From NCBI RefSeq assembly GCF_014212135.1, contig NZ_JACJVQ010000024.1, positions 186,001 to 250,000 on the forward strand: a DNA stretch of 64,000 nucleotides, read 5' to 3'. This stretch comes from Cohnella thailandensis. GTDB lineage: Bacteria; Bacillota; Bacilli; Paenibacillales; Paenibacillaceae. Under the pieces are notes generated by a model that worked only from the letters and a program-made list of their open reading frames with translations, did no database searches and had not been told where the DNA came from. The translations under genes and the position numbers were made by a program. Each line of letters opens with the position of its first letter. The stretch's first letter is position 1. Of this stretch, positions 27,493 to 35,644 are shown in pieces.

Positions 27493-27570
27493 CTGTAAGC
27501 CGACAATGTCGGCTTACAGAGCGAGAATCCCGCACCCGGGAAGCTGTAAGCCGACAATATCGGCTTACAG
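27493..27570. repeat. paired 27-bp palindromes, 51-bp period, in the 311-bp divergent intergenic region
   Basis: Two near-identical 27-bp palindromes lie at 27493-27519 and 27544-27570. Each has perfect 11-bp arms CTGTAAGCCGA / TCGGCTTACAG around CAATG or CAATA. The following bases (GAGAA, then CCCGC) are repeated too. They sit between the divergent lipocalin and glycosyltransferase genes. Possible roles are operators for a dimeric repressor, RNA hairpins in the leader, or mobile repeat elements. I see no other gene in 27384-27694. Confidence 0.85.
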
Positions 27571-27694
27571 ATCGAGAACCCCGCGCTGCCGCGGGAGGCT
27601 TTAGAAGCACCCGCCCCGCCGAAGCCGAGCCGTTATTGCGTGCAATATTCATAGTCTCCCAGACATACAATGTAGCAACCGGGAGGCGATTGTT

Positions 27695-28801
27695 ATGGTG
27701 CTAATGGTCCTTATTGCGCTAGCCTGCGCGTCGGGGTTTGTCCTGTTTCGCCGAAATACCGTTCCCGTTCGGTCGTCGCCCCTCCCCAAGTCCTCCGTTG
27801 CCGGTTCCGCCCTCTCCGTCATCATTCCGGCCAGGAACGAGGAGCTCAATCTCCCTCATTTGTTATCCTCTCTTCGGCAGCAGACGCGCAAGCCGGATCA
27901 GATCATCGTGATCGACGACTTCTCCGCGGATCGGACGAGAGCGATCGCCGAGAGCTACGGAGTCGTCGTAGTCGACAATCCCCCTCTGCCCGAAGGCTGG
28001 ACCGGGAAAAACTGGGCCGTCTGGAACGGCTACCGGATCGCGACGGGCGACTACCTGCTTTTCCTTGACGCGGACGTCCGGCTTGCTCCCGATGCCGTTC
28101 AATCCCTTCTGGCCGCTCAGGCGGAGAGGGGAGGAGTCCTGTCGGTCGTCCCTTTTCACCATACGGAGAAGGGATACGAGAGGCTGGCGCTTCTGATCAA
28201 TATCTTGGGAATCTTCGCGTTCACTTCGCCGTTCGAGCGAAGCAACTCCCGCCAAGGCTTGTACGGATCCTGCATTCTGGCCTCCCGTTCCGATTACGTG
28301 AAGGCAAAAGGCCATGAGGCGGTCCGTTCGGAGCTGCTCGACGATTTGACGCTGGGGGGAAGATTCAAGCAGGCGGGCGTTCGCGTCTCCAACTTCATCG
28401 GCGCCGGGCTCGTTTCTTTCCGCATGTACCCCGGGGGAATTCGCAGCGCGATCCAAGGCTGGGGCAAAGGAGCCGTGCTAAGCACGGCCATGCTGAAGCT
28501 CCGGACGACTCTGCTCGTCGCCGTCTGGCTGCTCGGTCTGCTGGCGGTCGAAGCGGCTCCGTTCCTCCTCCATCTCTCCTGGTCGTGGCCTCTCCGGGTC
28601 GGCTATGCGATCTATACGCTGCAGATTCTCTATTTCGTTCGCTATACGGGACGTTTCGGCTTCGCGGTTCCCATCCTTCATTTATTAAGCTCGGCCTTCT
28701 TCTTGTTCATTATGCTGTATTCTCTATTTCGGGTGCTGTTCGTCGGCAACGTGGCATGGAAAGGAAGAAACATCGAGATAGGGGGCAGGCAGAAGCGATG
28801 A
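27695..28801 (+). CDS. membrane glycosyltransferase family 2, CrtQ-like
   Basis: ATG 27695 follows GGGAGGCG. The 368-residue protein has an N-terminal membrane helix (about 1-18). The GT2 catalytic domain contains SVIIPARNEELNL, IVIDDFSADRT, the DxD-type metal site LFLDADVRL and a late ELLDDLTLGGRFKQ acid region, followed by three or four C-terminal membrane helices. The closest type I recognise is CrtQ, which glucosylates diaponeurosporenoate in staphyloxanthin-like pathways; related enzymes make other glycolipids. The stop overlaps the start of a PlsY-like acyltransferase (ATGA), so glycosylation and acylation are probably coupled. No carotenoid synthase or desaturase is in the window, so the acceptor is uncertain. 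Confidence 0.85.
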   Translation: MVLMVLIALACASGFVLFRRNTVPVRSSPLPKSSVAGSALSVIIPARNEELNLPHLLSSLRQQTRKPDQIIVIDDFSADRTRAIAESYGVVVVDNPPLPEGWTGKNWAVWNGYRIATGDYLLFLDADVRLAPDAVQSLLAAQAERGGVLSVVPFHHTEKGYERLALLINILGIFAFTSPFERSNSRQGLYGSCILASRSDYVKAKGHEAVRSELLDDLTLGGRFKQAGVRVSNFIGAGLVSFRMYPGGIRSAIQGWGKGAVLSTAMLKLRTTLLVAVWLLGLLAVEAAPFLLHLSWSWPLRVGYAIYTLQILYFVRYTGRFGFAVPILHLLSSAFFLFIMLYSLFRVLFVGNVAWKGRNIEIGGRQKR

Positions 28802-29394
28802 TCGTCCTATGGTTTCTGATAGCTTTTCTAGTCGGTTCCTTCATGTTCTCGTATTGGCTCGGGAGGCTTGCGAACGTCAATCTCCGGCGGATCGGCGACG
28901 GGAACCCGGGAGGGGCGAACCTGTGGAGCGCGGCCGGTTACCCGTATGGCTTGGCGGGGATCGCCCTTGACTTCCTCAAAGGGTATCTGGCCGTTCTTCT
29001 TATCCAGCAGACGACGAACGCCAACGGCTTCAAGCTGATCCTGATCGCGCTGGCCCCGATTCTCGGCCATTGCTTCTCTCCGTTCTTGAACTGGAAGGGG
29101 GGCAAGGGGATCGCGGTGACGTTCGGGGTGTGGAGCGCGTTGACGGACTTCTCGGCTTCCTTGGCCTATGCCGTGATTCTGGCGTTGCTGTGGCTCCTGT
29201 TTCGCTGGGTGCATCGCGGCCGGCCGATGACCTCGGAAGTCAATGCCCTCCAAGTGGTATTGGGAATGCTGCTGCTGGCTATTTTCCTATTCAACCGAAG
29301 CTATGAGGCGGCCATCCTCTGGTTCTGGGGCGGCAACCTCCTTCTGCTGGCGATTACCCACCGGAGAGAGCTGAGAAATTTAATGACCGCCTGA
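28798..29394 (+). CDS. PlsY-like glycerol-3-phosphate acyltransferase family membrane protein
   Basis: ATG 28798 overlaps the preceding stop in ATGA. The 198-residue size and about five membrane helices fit PlsY. The glycine-rich loop RIGDGNPGGANLW and the loop GHCFSPFLNWKGGKGIAVTFG correspond to PlsY motifs for glycerol-3-phosphate and acyl-phosphate binding. PlsY transfers an acyl chain from acyl-phosphate to glycerol-3-phosphate at the membrane. Since the gene is coupled to a CrtQ-like transferase, this may be a second copy devoted to acylating a glycolipid rather than the housekeeping enzyme. That is inference. Confidence 0.85.
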   Translation: MIVLWFLIAFLVGSFMFSYWLGRLANVNLRRIGDGNPGGANLWSAAGYPYGLAGIALDFLKGYLAVLLIQQTTNANGFKLILIALAPILGHCFSPFLNWKGGKGIAVTFGVWSALTDFSASLAYAVILALLWLLFRWVHRGRPMTSEVNALQVVLGMLLLAIFLFNRSYEAAILWFWGGNLLLLAITHRRELRNLMTA

Positions 29395-29466
29395 TTAAAA
29401 AAAATCCGCAACCTAAGTCCGCGAAAGGAGGTTATCTAGGTAGACCGAGCGATAAGGAGCAGGAGC

Positions 29467-29910
29467 ATGCCTATGGAGAGGAATCCAGTCGAATTCAGGC
29501 GAGACGGGAGTAGGGCGAAGCAGGACGGGAAGCTGGGCAAACCCCTTACGGTATGGGACGACCGCCCGGTAAAGGGCTTCCCGTTCAAGGCCTCCGATGT
29601 AAGCGGAGCGGCTCAGCGAATGATTGTCTATAAGAGCGTAGATCTGTCTATTGAACTGCACATCCGGATTTCTTACAGCGAATTCGATCTAGGGGAAGAA
29701 CAGCTGTGCTGGAATTCGGTCGGCCCGGTCGACCGGGAATCCGCCGCAACCGCGCCCCGCGTCGACCTGGGGATATACAGCTATCGTCACTACATCATCA
29801 CGGTCATTCAGAAGGCCGAATTCGTCGCGGATCCGGAAATCACGCGAATGGCGGCGTACGCCGTCATGGAGAAGATCAGGGAGAAGTCCTTGTCGATGTC
29901 GATAATCTAG
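29467..29910 (+). CDS. hypothetical protein, 147 residues
   Basis: ATG 29467 follows AAGGAGCAGGAGC with good spacing. The product starts with a charged, polar stretch (NPVEFRRDGSRAKQDGK) followed by a compact region rich in strands (MIVYKSVDLSIELHIRISY) and a C-terminal helix (TRMAAYAVMEKIREKSLS). It has no signal peptide, membrane helix or recognised motif. I cannot assign a family. It stands alone between the acyltransferase gene and the sigma-factor operon; base composition and ribosome site support a real gene. Confidence 0.65.
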   Translation: MPMERNPVEFRRDGSRAKQDGKLGKPLTVWDDRPVKGFPFKASDVSGAAQRMIVYKSVDLSIELHIRISYSEFDLGEEQLCWNSVGPVDRESAATAPRVDLGIYSYRHYIITVIQKAEFVADPEITRMAAYAVMEKIREKSLSMSII

Positions 29911-30026
29911 GCAAGACCTACCGCAACTCATGCAGCGGACAAGCCTGCGAACATGGTTTTTCCTTTACCCCCGACCCGCCCGACATGATTCGATAAAAAG
30001 TCGCCGCATAAGACAAAAGGATCATG

Positions 30027-30032
30027 TATAAT
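30027..30032 (+). promoter_or_regulatory. possible -10 box of the sigma/anti-sigma operon
   Basis: TATAAT at 30027-30032 lies 71 bp before the sigma-factor start. No convincing -35 hexamer is seen at the normal spacing, so this is only suggestive. Confidence 0.3.
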
Positions 30033-30102
30033 CAAGAAAAACGCGCGTGTTAGTCAGATAACGGGCAACTTGGCGGATGGGCGGAAGGGAGCAGCTGCGG
30101 GG

Positions 30103-30696
30103 ATGTCGAGTCGACTTATGCTCCTTTTGGCAGGTGACTTCGAGGGGATGAATCCATCCACCCAGAAGGAAATCTTCAAGGAGTACTATGAGCTTGTATA
30201 TGGGTTGATCTTCTATCTGGTAAAGGACCATGCGACAACGGAGGATCTCATTCAAGAGACCTTCCTTCATATTCTGAGGAAGATGCCGGATATCGATAGC
30301 GAAGGCAAGCTTAAAGGATGGATTCGGACCGTCGTTAAGAACCGGGTCTATACATATTTGAGAAGGAACAAGAAACTCAGGAACGAAATCGCCGATGACA
30401 GTGTCTCGATTATGGACGAGCTCGTCTTTGTCAGCGGCGCGGAGTCCATCGAGGCGGAGGTCGAGACCAAGATGATGTCGGAGGCGATCGGTCGCTGCCT
30501 GCAGGACCTGAAGCCCGAGTATCGCGCGCTAATCGAACTGAGATGGAAGCAGGAGCTTAGCTACAAAGAGATGGCCGACGTTCTGGATACCAGCGAGCAG
30601 ACGATCAAGCATAAGCTTCATCGGGCCAGGGAAGCCATGAAGAAGAGATTCGTTAAACTGTGGGGGGAACAGGCGGATGCAAGACGAATTCGATAG
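30103..30696 (+). CDS. ECF-type RNA polymerase sigma factor (sigma-70 family)
   Basis: The start is probably ATG 30103 (MSSRLMLLLAGDFEG) after GGAAGGGA; ATG 30148 is an alternative. The product of about 197 residues has region 2 (FKEYYELVYGLIFYLVKD, then EDLIQETFLHILRKM) and region 4 (LPxxY-like KPEYRALIEL, then SYKEMADVLDTSEQTIKHKL) and no regions 1 or 3, so it is an extracytoplasmic-function sigma factor. It directs RNA polymerase to a small stress or envelope regulon. The next gene overlaps it by 20 bp and encodes a membrane protein of anti-sigma layout, the standard arrangement for this class. Confidence 0.9.
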   Translation: MSSRLMLLLAGDFEGMNPSTQKEIFKEYYELVYGLIFYLVKDHATTEDLIQETFLHILRKMPDIDSEGKLKGWIRTVVKNRVYTYLRRNKKLRNEIADDSVSIMDELVFVSGAESIEAEVETKMMSEAIGRCLQDLKPEYRALIELRWKQELSYKEMADVLDTSEQTIKHKLHRAREAMKKRFVKLWGEQADARRIR

Positions 30697-31483
30697 GCTG
30701 TTCGACGCTGCTTTCGACGAAGCCGCCAAGAAGCATACCCTGACTCCAAGCTCGGACCGTTTATGGGAGAAAACAGAGAAAGCACTGCGCAGAAGAAAAA
30801 ACCGAAGAAGAAGGCTGAGGAGCTTGCCTCTTGTCGCTCTTTCCTTCATGTTCGGGGCGTTGCTTTTCGGATCGCCGAAGGTTTCGGACGCATTCGAGCC
30901 TTTCTTCGAGAAGGTAATCTCCTTCCCCGAAGGGGTTGTCCGGGTTATCTTCGGCACGGGCAGGGAGGTCGACATTAAACCGAAGACGCCGGCCCCTCCG
31001 CCGGAATTAACTCTATCCGATTTTGGGATAGACGGTCCGGTGGAACCGGGAGAAGAGCGTGTCGTCGACGTGCAGAACGCGAAGCCGATTTATTCCTCCT
31101 GGGAGGAGGTAGAAGCCTTGCACGGCTGGGCAGCTCCAGACAGCTCGACGATTCCTTCCGAATTTAAGCTAAAGGAGATTTTTGCGCTCTTCTATCCGAA
31201 AAGCTCGATTTTAAAAATGGCAACCGGCAATTACGTGACGGAGGATGGAGCTAACTTCACCGTGGCCATACGCCAAATGACGGAGAACGATACCGGGAGC
31301 TCCACCTATCGAGAAAAGGACGGCCAGCTGGAGCAGGTGAACATAAGGGGATTCGATGCGTTTCTTTTCATTACCTACGAGGGCTACGCGAGCCTGGAAT
31401 GGAGAACGGGAGTTTGGGCGATATCGATCAACGGCAAGCTGGATCGGGAATCGATTCTCGCCATTGGGAATGGAATCGAATAA
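30677..31483 (+). CDS. membrane-anchored anti-sigma factor-like protein
   Basis: ATG 30677 lies inside the end of the sigma gene after GGGGGGAACAGGCGG. The 268-residue product has an N-terminal cytoplasmic region of about 50 residues that ends in a very basic run (RRRKNRRRRLRS), one membrane helix (about 51-67) and an extracellular part of about 200 residues. The latter contains a Pro-rich stretch and a DUF4367-like domain (EALHGWAAPDSSTIPSEF, then GFDAFLFITYEG). By position and topology it should hold the sigma factor at the membrane until an envelope signal releases it. The zinc-binding HxxxCxxC anti-sigma motif is absent. Confidence 0.8.
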   Translation: MQDEFDRLFDAAFDEAAKKHTLTPSSDRLWEKTEKALRRRKNRRRRLRSLPLVALSFMFGALLFGSPKVSDAFEPFFEKVISFPEGVVRVIFGTGREVDIKPKTPAPPPELTLSDFGIDGPVEPGEERVVDVQNAKPIYSSWEEVEALHGWAAPDSSTIPSEFKLKEIFALFYPKSSILKMATGNYVTEDGANFTVAIRQMTENDTGSSTYREKDGQLEQVNIRGFDAFLFITYEGYASLEWRTGVWAISINGKLDRESILAIGNGIE

Positions 31484-31485
31484 GC

Positions 31486-31531
31486 AAAGGCCGTTTCCCG
31501 AGCGCTAAGATCAGCTCGGAAACGGCCTTTC
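31486..31531. terminator. bidirectional terminator hairpin
   Basis: Long stem AAAGGCCGTTTCC...GGAAACGGCCTTT at 31486-31503 and 31513-31530, between two convergent genes. The A and T arms let it serve both strands. Confidence 0.85.
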
Positions 31532-31547
31532 TGCATTGGGGGGGGAT

Positions 31548-32024
31548 TTAGCCGACTAGGACGGTATCCGAGTATTCCGTCACGGATTCGGTCACGCTGC
31601 CCTGTTTGGCGTAATGAATAGATTTCACTCGGTAATAATAGCCGGCCGTTACGGTAAAGGACGTGGAGCCGGAATAATAGCTGTTATTCGTCGTGCTGAG
31701 CGTCGTGGCTGTCGAGGCATCGACCCACGACGACCCCGTATACCGCTGAAGCGTCACGATGGCTCCCAATTCGGATACCGTGGACTTGGTCTGGGTTATG
31801 GCGTCGACGACGGTCAGCTTACTGCTGCTAACCGTAAACTGCAATTCGGAGGATTGCAGATAAGTATAGCCTGTGTAGTTGACAAAGGGCATGATCTCGA
31901 TTGGAGGCGCGGAGGTAAGCGGCTTCGTCTCCGCATGAGCGATCGGTGACGTCATTGCGAGCAGGAGAGCCATGCTAAGGACGGATAGCAGAAAAGAACG
32001 GCGGAGCGTGTGAATCGTTGACAT
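31548..32024 (-). CDS. small secreted protein (DUF6147-like)
   Basis: Minus-strand ATG at 32024 follows AATTGGAGGTCATGTCCG, with the GGAGG site about 12 bp upstream. The 158-residue product has a signal peptide (about 1-31, cleavage after AHA). The mature part is a Ser/Thr/Tyr-rich strand-forming domain (FVNYTGYTYLQSSELQF, then TAGYYYRVKSIHYAKQGS). It resembles small secreted Bacillales proteins of the DUF6147 kind; that assignment is from memory of the pattern and not certain. It probably sits in the wall or is released. It is convergent with the anti-sigma gene and divergent from the KinB-like kinase. Confidence 0.75.
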   Translation of the reverse strand: MSTIHTLRRSFLLSVLSMALLLAMTSPIAHAETKPLTSAPPIEIMPFVNYTGYTYLQSSELQFTVSSSKLTVVDAITQTKSTVSELGAIVTLQRYTGSSWVDASTATTLSTTNNSYYSGSTSFTVTAGYYYRVKSIHYAKQGSVTESVTEYSDTVLVG

Positions 32025-32236
32025 CGGACATGACCTCCAATTAAGTAGAATGGAGTAAATTCTCGTTGTCAGCCCTGGATGTTATCGCAGCGGAATTTAC
32101 TAGAATAAGGAAGATTTATGTCCATTATACTCGATTTATGACGAACGTACACTAGCATAGATAGACGAATCTCCCGAAATATGGTTCTATAAGAGTTGTT
32201 AGAGCAGATTCTGCGTGTGCGGATCCGGGGGAATCT

Positions 32237-33490
32237 ATGTCCACCTATGCGAGAGACTTCGTATTGAACCTATTGATCGTCTTCTCCCCTCTGGTATTCT
32301 ATCCATTTCTACAAAAGACTCGTTCGAACAAGGCGCTTTTTAACGCGTTTTTATTCGGAGCTTTGGCCCTTGCGTTGGCGGCGACCATGTGCTTCCCGAT
32401 CCAAGTCGGCGGTTTGAGCTTCGATATGCGTTCCATCCCGCTCGCCGTCGGGGCGCTATACGGAGGCTGGACGGTTGCGCTTCCCCTCTATGCGACCGTC
32501 CTTCTTGTCCGTCACTTCCTGGATTCTCCGAATGAATGGCTGTATGCCTTCTCTTTTCTGCCCAGCTTTGTCGTCTGCTTGCTAACCCACCTGCGGTTTC
32601 AGTCCAGCAATCTATGGGGGAGAATCGGGCTGGCCATGATCCTCTGCACGCTAATCAAGCTGCTGACGCTGTCCCTCTACCTATTCTCGATCGGTCAATT
32701 CGAGAGGATCTTCAATGATAGCCTCCTGGTTTATCTCCAGCAGATGGTTTCGGCAGGTGTCTATGTCTACATGATAGAGACTTTTATTAAATACAATCGG
32801 ATCCAAGAAGAAATCGTCCGAAGCGAGAAGCTGAAGATCGTCGGCGATATGGCGGCATCGGTCGCGCACGAGATTCGCAATCCGCTAACCTCCGTCAGGG
32901 GGTTTCTTCAACTGATAAGCTCGGCGGAGTTGGAGCCTGCCAAAAGGGCTTATTATACGGGGATTTGCGTCGAGGAGCTAAACCGGGCGGAGCGGATCAT
33001 CGCCGACTATCTGTCGCTGGCCAAGCCGGAGCCGGAATGCACCGAACGGATCGACCTGAACGAGGAACTGGTCTACGTGGCTAACGTTCTCCAATCCTAT
33101 GCGACCTACAATAACGTAGACATTCAATTGACGCTGCGGAAGGAGGAAGAGCTGCTCGCTCTCGGGGACCGTCATAAGTTCCGTCAAGCACTGATCAATA
33201 TCAGCAAAAACGCCGTCGAAGCGATGGAGGGAGGAGGCACTCTGATTCTTCGCTCGGACAGGAGGGCGGGAAGAGGCATCGTCCTGGTCGCCGATTCCGG
33301 CAAGGGAATGGACTCCGAGCAGATCAAGCGGCTGGGCACTCCTTATTATTCGATGAAAGACAAAGGTACGGGGCTAGGCACGATGGTCTCCTTCAATATT
33401 ATCAAGAAGATGAACGGCAAGATCGAGATCGACAGCGTCGTGGGCCAAGGAACCGAATTCCGTCTGAGCTTCCCGCCGATCCCAAAATGA
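32237..33490 (+). CDS. sensor histidine kinase, KinB-like (5TM-LYT sensor)
   Basis: ATG 32237 follows GGGGGAATCT. The 417-residue protein has about five or six N-terminal membrane helices (1-180) with the 5TM-LYT layout (FPIQVGGLSFDMRSIPLAVGALYGG is the recognisable loop). The kinase core has H-box VAHEIRNPLTSVRGF with phospho-acceptor His211, N-box NISKNAVEAM, G1 DSGKGM and G2 GTGLGT. This architecture matches sporulation phosphorelay kinases such as KinB, which pass phosphate to Spo0F. No response regulator gene is adjacent, as expected for a phosphorelay kinase. The target is inferred. Confidence 0.9.
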   Translation: MSTYARDFVLNLLIVFSPLVFYPFLQKTRSNKALFNAFLFGALALALAATMCFPIQVGGLSFDMRSIPLAVGALYGGWTVALPLYATVLLVRHFLDSPNEWLYAFSFLPSFVVCLLTHLRFQSSNLWGRIGLAMILCTLIKLLTLSLYLFSIGQFERIFNDSLLVYLQQMVSAGVYVYMIETFIKYNRIQEEIVRSEKLKIVGDMAASVAHEIRNPLTSVRGFLQLISSAELEPAKRAYYTGICVEELNRAERIIADYLSLAKPEPECTERIDLNEELVYVANVLQSYATYNNVDIQLTLRKEEELLALGDRHKFRQALINISKNAVEAMEGGGTLILRSDRRAGRGIVLVADSGKGMDSEQIKRLGTPYYSMKDKGTGLGTMVSFNIIKKMNGKIEIDSVVGQGTEFRLSFPPIPK

Positions 33491-33492
33491 GA

Positions 33493-33533
33493 AAAAGCCG
33501 GAGCCGCGCGTTTCGCACGCGGCTCCGGCTTTT
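33493..33533. terminator. bidirectional terminator
   Basis: Perfect 16-bp stem AAAAGCCGGAGCCGCG / CGCGGCTCCGGCTTTT at 33493-33508 and 33518-33533, between convergent genes. Confidence 0.92.
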
Positions 33534-33545
33534 CGGATATTCGGT

Positions 33546-34556
33546 TTATTTGACGAGACTGTTTAGAACGTTGTCGATGATTTGGCTGTTGGCCACCACT
33601 CCGGAATAAAGCCAGCTCGTTTCCCGGCCGAACTCGTAGACATGGCCGTTCTTTACGGCCGGAATGCTTTGCCATACCGCGCTCTTCAGCTCTTCGCTGG
33701 CTTCTCCGTCGCTGTTGATCAGGAAGAGATGATCCGCGTCCAGCGTCGCTAGCTTCTCGAGCGAGACCGCATTCCAGGCGGCTGTCGCTCCCGTAGAGAT
33801 CTCCTTCACGAGCGCGGGAGGCGTCATGCCGAGATCGCCGTACAGAACGGCGCCGGAGGACTGGTCTTGGCTTACGATGTAGAAATTCTTGGCGACGAGC
33901 CAGACGGCCGCGGCGGATTGGGTGCCGATCGAAGCCTGCAGCTTCTCTTTCGCGTCCTTAGCCTTGGCGTCGTAGTCGTCCAGCGCTTTCTGGGCTTCGG
34001 CGCTCTTGCCGAGAACCTCGCCTACGGCCAGAAGCGATTCTCTCCAGTTGCCGGTAGCTTCGTCTCCGATGACATAAGTAGGAGCGATCTTGCTATATTG
34101 GTCGTACTTGTCGCCTTCGACCGTCGCCGAAGAGCCTACGATGAGCAGATCGGGCGAGAAACTCGTTACTTCCTCGAAAGGAAGGTCGTAAGAGATCTTC
34201 GGCACATCCTTCAGGCTTCCTTGCAGGTATTCCTGGATGCCGTTCGTGACCGACCATTGGGCGACCGGGGTCACGCCGAGGGCGACCAGGTTGTCTTCCA
34301 GGTACGAAGCGATAATGCGCTGCGGATTGGCCGGAATCGTGACTTGGTGTCCGAGCGCGTCCGTCAGCGTGCGTTCCGTCGCGGCCGCCGGAGCGGAAGC
34401 GGAAGGAGAGGCCGAAGCGGATGCGGATGCGGGAGCGCTGGCGGATGGCGATGGAGCGGCATTGTTGTTATTGTTGCCGCATGCGCCCAGCACGGTCGAG
34501 ATGGCGAGCAGGCCTGCGGCCGCGAGAGCGAGTTTCTTGCCTTTCGGTTGTGTCAC
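33546..34556 (-). CDS. iron-siderophore ABC importer binding lipoprotein
   Basis: The start is taken as GTG at 34556 (minus), six bases after CAGGGGGAT; upstream in-frame ATGs lie within the Fur-box region. The 336-residue product has a lipobox LGAC (Cys26), a Ser/Ala/Pro tether, then the TroA/FhuD-like two-lobed fold with one long helix: DALGHQVTIPANPQRIIAS, DLLIVGSS, LDADHLFLINSDG, and the final helix VVANSQIIDNVL. It binds an Fe(III)-siderophore outside the membrane. No permease or ATPase is adjacent, so it works with an importer elsewhere. A near-perfect Fur box lies just upstream, so it should be induced by iron starvation. Confidence 0.92.
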   Translation of the reverse strand: MTQPKGKKLALAAAGLLAISTVLGACGNNNNNAAPSPSASAPASASASASPSASAPAAATERTLTDALGHQVTIPANPQRIIASYLEDNLVALGVTPVAQWSVTNGIQEYLQGSLKDVPKISYDLPFEEVTSFSPDLLIVGSSATVEGDKYDQYSKIAPTYVIGDEATGNWRESLLAVGEVLGKSAEAQKALDDYDAKAKDAKEKLQASIGTQSAAAVWLVAKNFYIVSQDQSSGAVLYGDLGMTPPALVKEISTGATAAWNAVSLEKLATLDADHLFLINSDGEASEELKSAVWQSIPAVKNGHVYEFGRETSWLYSGVVANSQIIDNVLNSLVK

Positions 34557-34612
34557 GGATAAATCCCCCTGATTGCATAATAGGATAACGTTCATTTTCT
34601 CGATGTTGTCTA

Positions 34613-34627
34613 TGATAACAATTCTCA
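34613..34627 (-). promoter_or_regulatory. Fur box upstream of the siderophore-binding protein
   Basis: TGATAACAATTCTCA on the plus strand (TGAGAATTGTTATCA on the coding strand) matches the Bacillus 7-1-7 Fur consensus TGATAATNATTATCA at 12 of the 14 specified bases. It lies about 57 bp before the GTG start, in an AT-rich stretch where a promoter would sit. Confidence 0.85.
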
Positions 34628-34674
34628 TTTTCATTTTCAACTGTTTTTTGCAGGAGGGGAATGATAAGAAGACG

Positions 34675-34709
34675 AAAAAAATCCTCCCCGGATCGGATCC
34701 CGAAGAGGA
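34675..34709 (-). terminator. terminator for the small minus-strand gene pair
   Basis: Read on the minus strand, TCCTCTTCGGGATC pairs imperfectly with GATCCGGGGAGGA and is followed by a run of seven T (A tract at 34675-34681 on the plus strand). It lies just past the 116-residue gene. Confidence 0.75.
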
Positions 34710-34727
34710 ATAATTAACAAGCGAGGA

Positions 34728-35078
34728 TTAGAAGCAGCTGAACGAAGAAACCCGGTTAAGGTCGAACCCGGAGAATACCCACATTCTCCCGGTCCAACGG
34801 AAGCCGGAAACCGATGTGCGCCCTACGAATATCGGATAGAACCAGAAGCCGGGGCCGAAGGTCGGCCAGATGTAGGTGTTGCGGTAAAGGCAGCCGACGA
34901 TCGCTCCGGGGTCGACGGCCAAAGCGGAGGCGAGGGGCTGAGGAGGCGGCGACTGCGGCGGAGGGGCCGTAGGCGGCTGCACTCCTCCCGCGCCTTGCCC
35001 GCCGAATGGCGGCGCCGGCGGGGACGGGGGCATCTGAGGGCCGGAAGGCCCGAACGGCGGCATGAAGACCATGACCAT
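34728..35078 (-). CDS. proline-rich small protein with an aromatic C-terminal domain
   Basis: Minus-strand ATG 35078 follows AAGGAGTG at ideal spacing. The 116-residue product begins with about 48 residues of Pro/Gly/Gln-rich sequence (runs such as PPSPPAPPFGG) and ends in a compact aromatic domain with the string GCLYRNTYIWPTFGPGFWF, then GRTSVSGFRW. There is no signal peptide. The composition is like that of spore-coat or cross-linked surface proteins of Bacillales, but I do not recognise a named family. It follows a second small gene after 69 bp and shares its terminator, so they are probably co-transcribed. Confidence 0.72.
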   Translation of the reverse strand: MVMVFMPPFGPSGPQMPPSPPAPPFGGQGAGGVQPPTAPPPQSPPPQPLASALAVDPGAIVGCLYRNTYIWPTFGPGFWFYPIFVGRTSVSGFRWTGRMWVFSGFDLNRVSSFSCF

Positions 35079-35147
35079 TCACTCCTTGTGGGGATCCGTA
35101 TGGAAGATGCTTATTTTCTCGTTGCGGCTCGGACGGACGGTCGTTTT

Positions 35148-35474
35148 TTACAACAAAGAGATGGCAAGAAGATTGAACAGGACAAGCGGGAGAACGAAGC
35201 TGCTGTAGGGGCTGGGATAGGGGAGAGGAGCCGGGAAGAAGGCCCGTTCGTTCCCTTCCGTCGATAGCCTTAGGTAGAGAATTCCTTTGTCGCAGTGAAC
35301 GATATGACCCTCGAATACGTCGCCGTCCATCGTCTCCACCTTCACAAGCTTGTGAAAGTGGGGAGCGCACGTCTTATGGACATGATCGTGCAGGGACTTA
35401 AGATGATGAACCAATGCGGGTTCCGGCTTATAAATATACTTCGGCTCGGAACGTTCGGCAGTCGTCAGGCTCAT
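35148..35474 (-). CDS. small protein with an Sm-like segment and hydrophobic tail
   Basis: Minus-strand ATG 35474 follows CGGAGG. The 108-residue product has a His-rich helix (ALVHHLKSLHDHVHKTCAPH), then KLVKVETMDGDVFEGHIVHC, which has the strand spacing and inner Asp-Gly of an Sm/SH3-like barrel. It ends in a 25-residue hydrophobic segment (YSSFVLPLVLFNLLAIS) that could anchor it in a membrane. I cannot name it. With its Pro-rich neighbour it could be a sporulation or coat component; this is inference from composition and pairing. Confidence 0.68.
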   Translation of the reverse strand: MSLTTAERSEPKYIYKPEPALVHHLKSLHDHVHKTCAPHFHKLVKVETMDGDVFEGHIVHCDKGILYLRLSTEGNERAFFPAPLPYPSPYSSFVLPLVLFNLLAISLL

Positions 35475-35644
35475 TGAGTTAACCTCCGATCGTCGCGGTG
35501 AATTGGAATCATTGTATGCGATCGCCTAGTCAGGGGTGCCACGCGGACATATCGCATCGAAGGCGCAACAGTGTTAAAATTGGATGATGAGATAGCGATG
35601 GGCGCCTCAAAAAGCCCGGAGTTATAGGAAAGGGGTTAGTGGAG

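Noticed and set aside
27410-27670. Minus-strand 86-codon frame with a repeated SRSVSR peptide
   Set aside because: The peptide repeat only reflects the two DNA palindromes at 27493 and 27544; no convincing start site.
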